Assembly: GCA_046727435.1 (NCBI GenBank)
Contig: JBKPCR010000534.1
Location: forward strand, 1 to 10,432
DNA: 10,432 nt
DNA from: CAVPRW01 sp046727435 [NCBI: bacterium]
GTDB taxonomy: Bacteria; Tectomicrobia; Entotheonellia; J063
Direction: 5' to 3'
In this document: positions 5,805 through 10,432 of the stretch, in pieces
Numbering within the stretch: position 1 is the stretch's first letter
Layout of the letters: every line of letters starts with the position of its first letter
Translations under genes and position numbers: made by a program
The notes under the pieces: generated by a model
What the model was told of the DNA's origin: nothing
Database searches by the model: none
Seen by the model: the letters and a program-made list of their open reading frames with translations, nothing else

Positions 5805-6091
5805 GCAGCTTCAGTACAGGACACCACTGCTGCCTGAAGACTCCTCCTGCAGGGCTGGGCCTGCAGCGCATGGCAGCGGCTGCGCACTATGGCCCCCGCG
5901 GCGTCGGCGGCGAACTGGATGGCGATGCGATTGTTCGTGATCGAAGCCATCATCTCGTCGCGTTCGCTGCGTTCGCTCGTGGCGGCGCTCTGGCCGCTGG
6001 TTTGGTCGGCATTGGCGTCGATCCACGCCTAGCGCAGGTCGGTCAATGTCGAGGGGTCAATTCGGTTTTCATTATCCAATCGCTTACCTAC
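5805..6091 (-). pseudogene. Possible decayed ORF between the serine hydrolase and the cupin cassette
   Basis: A minus-strand frame reads VGKRLDNENRIDPSTLTDLR (6091-6032), then a TAG at 6029-6031, then AWIDANADQTSGQSAATSER, followed by DEMMASITNNRIAIQFAADA, and runs out into the attC-like site. The amino-acid pattern continues naturally across the TAG, which suggests an interrupted gene, but no start codon with a ribosome binding site is visible and I do not recognise the family. This is the only content I see in the 340-bp gap downstream of the serine hydrolase, apart from a purine-rich tract just after its stop. Confidence 0.3.
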
Positions 6092-6151
6092 TCACAAGAA
6101 CCGACCTTACCCCTCTTCTCTTCTTTTTCCTGTTCATATTCCTCCGTGTCC

Positions 6152-7660
6152 TCACTCCTTTTCCTTCACACGCGTAAATACACCCATTTCGTCATGCGTG
6201 ATACTCTCCGCCTTGCCATCCACGCCGATCGTACAGGTCGTAAGGGTCGGCACTTGCGTCGCGCCGGGGAACTGCATGACGAATGCGCCGTTGTTCCAAT
6301 GTTTCAACGTCGCGGGATATTTCGCGGGACCACATTCGACCTTGAGCGCGTCCCCATCGAGCAAAATTTCGCAGCGTCCGTAATAATCATTTTCGTATAC
6401 GCCCACGAGCGATTGTAGTGTGCCGACGAATTTTCCAGGATTGGTAGGCGCGGGCGGCGGCGCAACGATTTTTGCGATTTGTCCATTGAGCGCCAGGATT
6501 TCTTGTTGGTCGGTTGCGGGGTCAATGCCAAGTAGTTGATTCAAATAGTACGCGCGCACAGCTTCGGGGAACGCAGTGAGATTGAGATTCGCCGCGACAA
6601 AGATGCCCGCGTGTTTATCTGGCACGAGCGTCATCACGGTTCGCACGCCAGCGAGCGCACCCGCTTTTTCGATCACCTGATGCCCCGCGTAATCGTAACT
6701 ATCCACACCCAATCCATAGTAAAAACCAGTCGTCTCGCTGATCGGCGGCAGTTCGCTGAATCCGATGTCGCTGACCATGCTGCGCTTGAACATCTCTGCG
6801 ACGCTTTCGGGCTTCAAGATCGTTTTGCCGCGATGCGATCCTTTGGTCAATAACATCAGCATGAATTTTGCCATGTCCGATGTGGTGGACGTTCCCGAGC
6901 TCGCGGCGCCGGTCGTATCGAGGATGGTCGGTTCGACAACGTGGATTTTGCCGTCAATCAACGCGTGCGCGGCGCTCCGATTGCTATCTTGCAGTCCTTT
7001 CACCACTGTCCCTGAACGCGTCATCTCTAACGGCGCGAACAATCTTTTTTCGACGAGATCATTCCACGATTGGTTCGACGCCTTTCCTGCAACTTCGCCC
7101 GCAATGAAAAAACCCGGATTGGAATACTGCGCCAGTTCGCGCAAGCTGTAACGCGGTTTGAAATAACGCAGCCGTCGCAAAATTTCCGCGCGGTCATACC
7201 CGAAACTATCGAGCAGATCGCCCTGGTACGCGGGCCAACCCGTACGCATCGCAAGCAAATCGCGTTCGGTCAGCCAGCGCGTCATGTACGGATCATAGCC
7301 GACGAATTCGGGCACGTAATGAAAAATGGGTGTATCCCAATCCAGCTTGCCTTCATCCACCACGCTCGCGGCGGCGGCGCCCGTGAGACTCTTGGTCACC
7401 GACGCGAGCTGGAAAATGGTGTGTTCATCCACCCCGCCCGGCTTGGTCATATCCCGCACGCCGTACCCTTTTGCCATGCCCACTTTGCCATCTTGCACGA
7501 CGGCGATGGCAGCGCCGGGGACTTGATACTCTTTCAGTGCCCTGGCAATAAACGCATCGAGATCATGCAGGTCTGCGGTTTGGGCAGTGGTAGAGGCATG
7601 ATGCCACATCAGCAATGCACTCAACATACTTATACAGGCGATCCAACGGATGATTCGCAT
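6152..7660 (-). CDS. Exported serine hydrolase, beta-lactamase/PBP4* family with DUF3471-like C-terminus
   Basis: This 502-residue protein has a signal peptide (basic MRIIR, hydrophobic about 6-20, Ala-rich cleavage region ASTTAQT) and is therefore periplasmic or secreted. The beta-lactamase-fold domain (about 31-375) carries the nucleophile motif S87-V-T-K90 and the second motif Y179-S-N181. The third motif, usually H/K-x-G, is K332-A-G334 (EKAGALAGV). A C-terminal domain (about 408-497, VYENDYYGRCEILLD to GVFTRV) resembles DUF3471, which often follows this fold. Family members act as D-aminopeptidases, esterases or peptide hydrolases and rarely as true beta-lactamases; the substrate is unknown. 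The start has AAGGAG 6-7 bp upstream and sits 22 bp from an attC-like site. Codon use looks less GC-biased than its neighbours (many AAA/TTT/GAT codons), consistent with separate acquisition. Confidence 0.85.
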   Translation of the reverse strand: MRIIRWIACISMLSALLMWHHASTTAQTADLHDLDAFIARALKEYQVPGAAIAVVQDGKVGMAKGYGVRDMTKPGGVDEHTIFQLASVTKSLTGAAAASVVDEGKLDWDTPIFHYVPEFVGYDPYMTRWLTERDLLAMRTGWPAYQGDLLDSFGYDRAEILRRLRYFKPRYSLRELAQYSNPGFFIAGEVAGKASNQSWNDLVEKRLFAPLEMTRSGTVVKGLQDSNRSAAHALIDGKIHVVEPTILDTTGAASSGTSTTSDMAKFMLMLLTKGSHRGKTILKPESVAEMFKRSMVSDIGFSELPPISETTGFYYGLGVDSYDYAGHQVIEKAGALAGVRTVMTLVPDKHAGIFVAANLNLTAFPEAVRAYYLNQLLGIDPATDQQEILALNGQIAKIVAPPPAPTNPGKFVGTLQSLVGVYENDYYGRCEILLDGDALKVECGPAKYPATLKHWNNGAFVMQFPGATQVPTLTTCTIGVDGKAESITHDEMGVFTRVKEKE

Positions 7661-7682
7661 GGATTTCTCCTTGAGGGCTGCC

Positions 7683-7764
7683 GCCCAACCCCAGGCATGA
7701 GCTGCTGCCGGAAGCGGGAGCGCCGCGGACGATGTAGGCAGTCGGCTCCACCGACGTGATAGGC
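7683..7764 (-). repeat. attC-like recombination site (82 bp) between methyltransferase and serine hydrolase
   Basis: On the minus strand it runs from GCCTATC (one base from GCCTAAC) to a canonical GTTGGGC. The interior shares GCTGCCGGAAGCGGGAGCGC and CCGCGGACG with the other 82-bp sites. It has a local perfect hairpin GTCGG-CTCCA-CCGAC. It begins 31 bp after the methyltransferase stop and ends 22 bp before the serine hydrolase start, as expected for a cassette boundary. Confidence 0.55.
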
Positions 7765-7794
7765 AGGCAGCTGAGAAGGCTCGCGTCCATCAAC

Positions 7795-8571
7795 CTACCG
7801 CTTGGCGATGAAAATCCACTCTGCCTCTGGATTCGCCATGTCGCTGTCGGTATAACCGCACTGCACGGCAACCTCGCGGAAGCCCACGGATTCCAGCATC
7901 ATGGCAAACTCGTGTCTGTGGTACCACCGCAACCGATGCGTCCGCAGTTGCGTCTGCACAAGGAGCCCCTCTTTGAAGACCTCATGACGCATCCAGATGT
8001 GCTGCACCTGCTCGACGCGGTCGGACACCGTGGCTTCGTGGATGAGGATGGTGGCCCCATCAGAGGGGCGCACCCCTGAACGCCGCACACGCCACTGCCG
8101 CTCGACAGCAAAGTCTCGCCAGGGAACCGTCAAGGTGATGAGGAGTTCCCCGCCCGCTTTGAGATGGGTATAAAATCGTCGTAAAGCCGCAAACGCTTCG
8201 TCGCGCTCCGCGAGCATCTGGAACGAGCATGCCGGAATGAAAACGGTGCGGTAGCGTGGCGCGAGGTCCAAGTCCTGCATGAGCTGGTGATACAGCGTCG
8301 GGGTCACCCCCACGTGCGCCGCCTTGGTGCGACAGATCGCCAGCATCTCTGCGGACGCGTCCACTCCCTCGACGGCGAGGCCATCGCGCAGAAACGGCAC
8401 CAGCAGGCGACCTGTACCACACGCGATTTCAAGCGCTACGCCCCTATTGTGACGGATGCGGTCGTGAAAAAAGGCTTGGTCCCAGAAGGGCTCGTCACCG
8501 AACCACAGATCGTAGCATTCGGCCGCGAGTCCACGGTAGTCCCAATCCGACTTGGTCATGATGCTATCCAT
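7795..8571 (-). CDS. Class I SAM-dependent methyltransferase
   Basis: This 258-residue cytoplasmic protein has a Rossmann-fold methyltransferase core. Motif I is LEIACGTGRLL (47-57), the acidic end of strand beta-2 is VEGVDASAEML (67-77, D71 likely binds the ribose hydroxyls), and the later FIPACSFQML and LLITLTVPW segments fit motifs post-II to IV. The C-terminal half (about 140-258) resembles substrate-binding regions of small-molecule methyltransferases; the acceptor cannot be told. The start at 8571 (MDSIMTKSD) or 8559 (MTKSD) is uncertain because neither has a strong ribosome binding site. The frame stays open upstream to a TTG at 8673, but that extension is the 115-bp repeat and not conserved protein. 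The gene begins 14 bp after the repeat. Confidence 0.83.
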   Translation of the reverse strand: MDSIMTKSDWDYRGLAAECYDLWFGDEPFWDQAFFHDRIRHNRGVALEIACGTGRLLVPFLRDGLAVEGVDASAEMLAICRTKAAHVGVTPTLYHQLMQDLDLAPRYRTVFIPACSFQMLAERDEAFAALRRFYTHLKAGGELLITLTVPWRDFAVERQWRVRRSGVRPSDGATILIHEATVSDRVEQVQHIWMRHEVFKEGLLVQTQLRTHRLRWYHRHEFAMMLESVGFREVAVQCGYTDSDMANPEAEWIFIAKR

Positions 8572-8584
8572 GTTGCGTTTGACG

Positions 8585-8699
8585 CCTAGACCCGATGATT
8601 TGCCCTGCGCGCACATCAAAAAGTTTGATGATTTAGACATCACTTGCGCCAACATGAACGCCTGTTGGCACAAGCGGTTGCTATGCCAATCATATCAAC
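8585..8699 (-). repeat. 115-bp structured element, copy 2
   Basis: Same length and layout as copies 1 and 3. Hairpin 8615-8629 reads ATCAAA-AAG-TTTGAT, where copy 3 reads ATCAGA-AAG-TCTGAT: both partners of one pair changed. Hairpin 8641-8676 has GCCAACA/TGTTGGC, where the other copies have GCCAAAA/TTTTGGC: again both partners changed. It lies 2 bp after the vapC stop codon, with no attC-like site between, and 14 bp before the methyltransferase start. Confidence 0.85.
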
Positions 8700-8701
8700 A
8701 G

Positions 8702-9130
8702 TCACGGCCAGTTGACGACCCAAAGGACGTTTGGAAAAAATGCGCCAATCGCGTTCACCAGCCGCTCATCGGCAGTCACATAGCGACACTGCTCTCGCAC
8801 GCTCAACGCAAGGTACAACGCATCGTATACCGTGCGCTGATGAGTGATTGCCAGGCGAAACGCCTCATCCAAGAGGATGGCGCTTGAAGTCAGGGAGAAT
8901 GTCAACATCCGAAAGGCATCGATGATCAGGTATGCGTCTGCGGCCGCTAACCCCTGGAAGCGTTGTTTTTTCCAAACGATATTGCCTACCTCCGCATAAA
9001 TGAGGTCCGGCGCGAGCAAGCTGAGCGCACCTGACTGATACTCGTTGAGCACTCGTCGCGCATCGTCGGAATATGGTTCAACGACAAACCATTTGATGGC
9101 AACACTACTATCAATAACGGCCTTTTCCAT
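8702..9130 (-). CDS. vapC: PIN-domain ribonuclease toxin (VapC family)
   Basis: This 142-residue protein spans a whole PIN domain. The acidic quartet expected to hold Mg2+ or Mn2+ is visible: D7 (AVIDSSVAIKWF), E47 (YAEVGN), D103 (VYDALYLALS) and D121 (TADERL). VapC toxins cleave tRNA or rRNA and are neutralised by the cognate VapB. The ATG at 9130 is 3 bp after the stop of the antitoxin gene, so the pair is one operon with likely translational coupling. The C-terminus (FPNVLWVVNWP) has the usual family ending, so the gene looks complete although the 115-bp element follows 2 bp later. Confidence 0.85.
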   Translation of the reverse strand: MEKAVIDSSVAIKWFVVEPYSDDARRVLNEYQSGALSLLAPDLIYAEVGNIVWKKQRFQGLAAADAYLIIDAFRMLTFSLTSSAILLDEAFRLAITHQRTVYDALYLALSVREQCRYVTADERLVNAIGAFFPNVLWVVNWP

Positions 9131-9133
9131 TGG

Positions 9134-9370
9134 CTATCGTTCTCGGTCTTCACGGATTAACGCCACGCTGTCCGGCAGCTCTCCATAGGTAGTAAAGAGC
9201 CGCTCCCGTAGTGCATCAATCCGGTGGACCACGTCTTGGCGGCGGAGCAACTCATCTTCTCTGGCCTGCCATTCTTCAAGGAGTTGTTCAATGCTGGTTA
9301 AACCACGCATTTGGGTTATCGCTTCTAGTCGAACGTAGAGGGTATCGGAGATCGTTAAGGTTCGGCTCAT
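9134..9370 (-). CDS. vapB: VapB-type antitoxin
   Basis: This 78-residue protein lies directly upstream of the PIN toxin. Its N-terminus (SRTLTISDTLYVRLEAI, then GLTSIEQLLEEWQ) looks like a ribbon-helix-helix DNA-binding segment: a short beta strand with alternating hydrophobics and then two helices. The charged helical remainder (about 38-78) would bind the toxin. Such antitoxins also repress their own operon. The ATG at 9370 is preferred to a GTG at 9391 because GAGGTG lies about 6 bp upstream. A TATAAT box stands 27 bp before the start. The family name is assigned from position and fold pattern and not from a specific motif. Confidence 0.72.
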   Translation of the reverse strand: MSRTLTISDTLYVRLEAITQMRGLTSIEQLLEEWQAREDELLRRQDVVHRIDALRERLFTTYGELPDSVALIREDRER

Positions 9371-9396
9371 ATCACACCTCATTGAATTCACTGATG

Positions 9397-9423
9397 ATTA
9401 TAGTCGATGGGCAGCGATTGCAA
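9397..9423 (-). promoter_or_regulatory. Probable sigma70-type promoter of vapBC
   Basis: On the minus strand a perfect -10 box TATAAT (9402-9397) is preceded by TTGCAA (9423-9418), with 15 bp between them; the optimum is 17. The -35-like box lies only 3 bp from the end of the 115-bp element, so the promoter belongs to the vapBC unit and not to the element. The short leader leaves room for autorepression by VapB. Confidence 0.5.
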
Positions 9424-9426
9424 GTA

Positions 9427-9541
9427 CCTAGACCCTATGATTTGCACTCCGCGCAAATCAGAAAGTCTGATGATTTGGACAACGCTTGCGCCAAAAATAA
9501 CGCCTTTTGGCACAATCGGTTGCAATGCAAATCATATCAAC
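9427..9541 (-). repeat. 115-bp structured element, copy 3
   Basis: Third copy, upstream of vapBC. It has the clearest terminal inverted repeat: ATGATTTGCA and TGCAAATCAT near its two ends. Hairpins are at 9457-9471 (ATCAGA-AAG-TCTGAT) and 9483-9518 (GCCAAAA/TTTTGGC arms, one mismatch outside). Its far end merges with the core of the attC-like site at 9535-9622. Confidence 0.85.
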
Positions 9542-9622
9542 GCCAGGTGTCAGCCGCGCCTGAGAGCCGGAGCGACGCAGGAGCGCAGGCTGTAAGGCAT
9601 CGGTTGCAAACCCTGGTTCGGC
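9535..9622 (-). repeat. attC-like recombination site (88 bp) after the small membrane protein
   Basis: On the minus strand it begins GCCGAAC-CAGG and ends CCTGGCGTT-GATA. The outer arms (GAACCAGG with CCTGG-C-GTT, and CAACCG with CGGCTG) match the arrangement of the 58-bp site at 5017-5074, with a longer variable centre. The R'-like core GTTGATA is off-consensus and is shared with the end of the 115-bp element. Confidence 0.55.
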
Positions 9623-9800
9623 GCGGGAAAGGTATGAGGCACCGTCTTGCCACAGGTCCATACACTATGCGGCCCGTGTTCATACTCTCAGTATCTGGCC
9701 GCCATGGCATCAAAATGGTCTGTTGGACGAGCAAGACGGCGGTGGACAAGCATTGCCTTTTCCCGGTTTCGTTCAGGTGCTCTCGCTCTGAATTTGACTG

Positions 9801-9839
9801 GGCTTCTCTAGAGATGGCAGCAGAGTTTCTAGAGAAGCC
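9801..9839. repeat. 12-bp perfect inverted repeat over the stop codon of the membrane-protein gene
   Basis: GGCTTCTCTAGA (9801-9812) and TCTAGAGAAGCC (9828-9839) are exact reverse complements separated by 15 bp. The right arm contains the TAG stop of the membrane protein gene. The hairpin could end or stabilise the minus-strand transcript, but no U-run follows. Alternatively it is an operator-like palindrome or a mobile-element relic. Confidence 0.6.
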
Positions 9840-10218
9840 GCACAAGATAGCGATGGAGGAAAAACGCTGGTATTAGCCAGAGACACGTGAGGACATACGA
9901 TAACCAAAATGGCAAGCCGAATCGAACGGCGAGAATAAACGGGAGGAGAAAAAGCATGACGACAGGGACGGCGATGAGGATACTCTTTGCAAATTCCACT
10001 GTTTTCTCAGCGTCCTTATGTTGGAGGTGAGCCCTAGGCAATACGAGCATTGTTGCCAATGGCAGGGCGATCAAGAAACCGGCGGCTCGCGGAAATCTGC
10101 CAGACAGCCAAGCAGCGACACCAATGACCAGTGCGGAAAGGACCACATTGATGACCACCGCCACGTCAACACCCTTTGCGAATACAGCAAATTGGGAAAT
10201 TAAGTGAGGCCTGGTCAT
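9829..10218 (-). CDS. Small multi-pass membrane protein (DUF3147/GlpM-like)
   Basis: From the ATG at 10218 the protein has 129 residues with about four hydrophobic segments (roughly 18-36, 42-60, 74-96 and 98-120), short polar turns and a basic C-terminus. The WLSGRFPRAAGFLIALPLAT stretch resembles small integral membrane proteins of the DUF3147/GlpM type, whose function is unclear. No strong ribosome binding site precedes the ATG, so a downstream GTG (about 10170) is an alternative. The frame is open further up to 10323, but that part crosses a terminator-like hairpin and is not hydrophobic. An attC-like site follows about 206 bp after the stop; I see no gene between them. Confidence 0.6.
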   Translation of the reverse strand: MTRPHLISQFAVFAKGVDVAVVINVVLSALVIGVAAWLSGRFPRAAGFLIALPLATMLVLPRAHLQHKDAEKTVEFAKSILIAVPVVMLFLLPFILAVRFGLPFWLSYVLTCLWLIPAFFLHRYLVRLL

Positions 10219-10227
10219 AAAGAGAAA

Positions 10228-10259
10228 CAGCCGTGCTCGGCCTGGCCAACGCACGGCTG
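10228..10259 (-). terminator. Terminator-like hairpin upstream of the membrane-protein gene
   Basis: CAGCCGTGC (10228-10236) and GCACGGCTG (10251-10259) form a perfect 9-bp stem; the loop holds a further GGCC/GGCC pairing. Read on the minus strand, the stem is followed by a pyrimidine-rich TTTCTCTTT, as in intrinsic terminators. It would stop transcription entering from the right, just before the start at 10218. Confidence 0.42.
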
Positions 10260-10326
10260 ACCCCGTAGTATCTCCGTGACCACCCTTCGATACCAAGGAG
10301 GTAGGGAGAGGCGACGACCACACCGT

Positions 10327-10432
10327 TTGCTTGTCACGCTGGTGAAGCGCATTGATGCATTGCCCTGGCCGCCTGAGCCGGCCAAGCGGCCCCGTGGTCG
10401 GCCGACAACGTCTGCCGAGCGCCTCCTCCTGA
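10327..10432 (+). CDS. Transposase N-terminus, partial, running off the right edge
   Basis: The plus-strand frame reads LLVTLVKRIDALPWPPEPAK, then RPRGRPTTSAERLLL, and is still open at the last base. The proline-rich linker followed by RPRGRP and an aromatic/leucine helix is the usual opening of IS4/IS5-type DDE transposases as I remember them. The start is uncertain: TTG at 10327 or GTG at 10342. A strong AAGGAGGT at 10295-10302 is too far from either to decide it. The catalytic domain lies outside the window, so intactness cannot be judged. It marks an insertion-sequence boundary next to the cassette-like region. Confidence 0.5.
   Translation, partial: MLVTLVKRIDALPWPPEPAKRPRGRPTTSAERLLL

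Noticed and set aside
7070-7759. Plus-strand 229-aa ORF opposite the serine hydrolase
   Set aside because: Antisense shadow; the minus strand has a complete catalytic motif set, signal peptide and ribosome binding site.
8574-8673. N-terminal extension of the methyltransferase to a TTG at 8673
   Set aside because: The added 34 residues are a translation of the 115-bp repeat, the start is TTG without a ribosome binding site, and the methyltransferase fold begins after 8571.
1656-9622. CRISPR array
   Set aside because: The repeats are long, diverged, palindromic and separated by whole genes; there are no regular spacers or cas genes.
10219-10323. Upstream start of the small membrane protein at 10323
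   Set aside because: The extension is non-hydrophobic, crosses a terminator-like hairpin and approaches the transposase boundary; the ATG at 10218 fits better.

Overview
This is a GC-rich bacterial window in which almost every real gene lies on the minus strand. The gene mix is an in-frame-UGA selenoprotein of the UGSC family, a vanadium-haloperoxidase-like PAP2 enzyme, a fluoroacetate-dehalogenase-like hydrolase, a serine beta-lactamase-family hydrolase and a VapBC module. It suggests an environmental bacterium with a large accessory genome that uses selenocysteine. A sponge- or soil-associated Tectomicrobia/'Entotheonella'-like host would fit, but that is inference from gene content and the sequence does not prove it.

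Layout, read along the coding (minus) strand from right to left. A transposase start (plus strand) sits at the right edge (about 10327-10432). Then come a small membrane protein (10218-9829), an attC-like site (9622-9535), a 115-bp structured element (9541-9427), vapB-vapC (9370-8702) and a second 115-bp element (8699-8585). These are followed by a class I SAM methyltransferase (8571-7795), an attC-like site (7764-7683), a secreted serine hydrolase (7660-6152), a decayed ORF (about 6091-5805), an attC-like site (5804-5723), a frameshifted cupin (5562-5249) and an attC-like site (5074-5017). Next are a haloacetate/fluoroacetate dehalogenase-like alpha/beta hydrolase (4971-4108), a degenerate attC-like hairpin (4101-4013), a broken DUF4365-like fragment (3988-3729), a two-gene operon of a UGSC partner protein and the UGSC selenoprotein (3438-1854), an attC-like site (1737-1656), a third 115-bp element (1662-1548) and the haloperoxidase-like gene (1482-247).

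Two layers of organisation stand out. First, most single genes or short operons are separated by related palindromic sites whose ends resemble integron core sites (GTTRRRY / RYYYAAC). All genes point the same way, so the region looks like a sedentary integron cassette array, or an array of an equivalent repeat family; no integrase is in the window. Second, a 115-bp element occurs three times at identical length, each time just upstream of a gene. It contains two hairpins with compensatory base changes between copies, so its secondary structure (RNA or single-stranded DNA) appears to be under selection.

The clearest single-gene result is the UGSC selenoprotein. A conventional gene caller would split it into two fragments at the UGA, but the UGA lies in the family's Sec-Gly-Ser-Cys motif and is followed by a hairpin that fits the bacterial SECIS description. 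Its gene begins one base after the stop of a conserved partner gene. Most of the other genes look like independent accessory functions and not one pathway.
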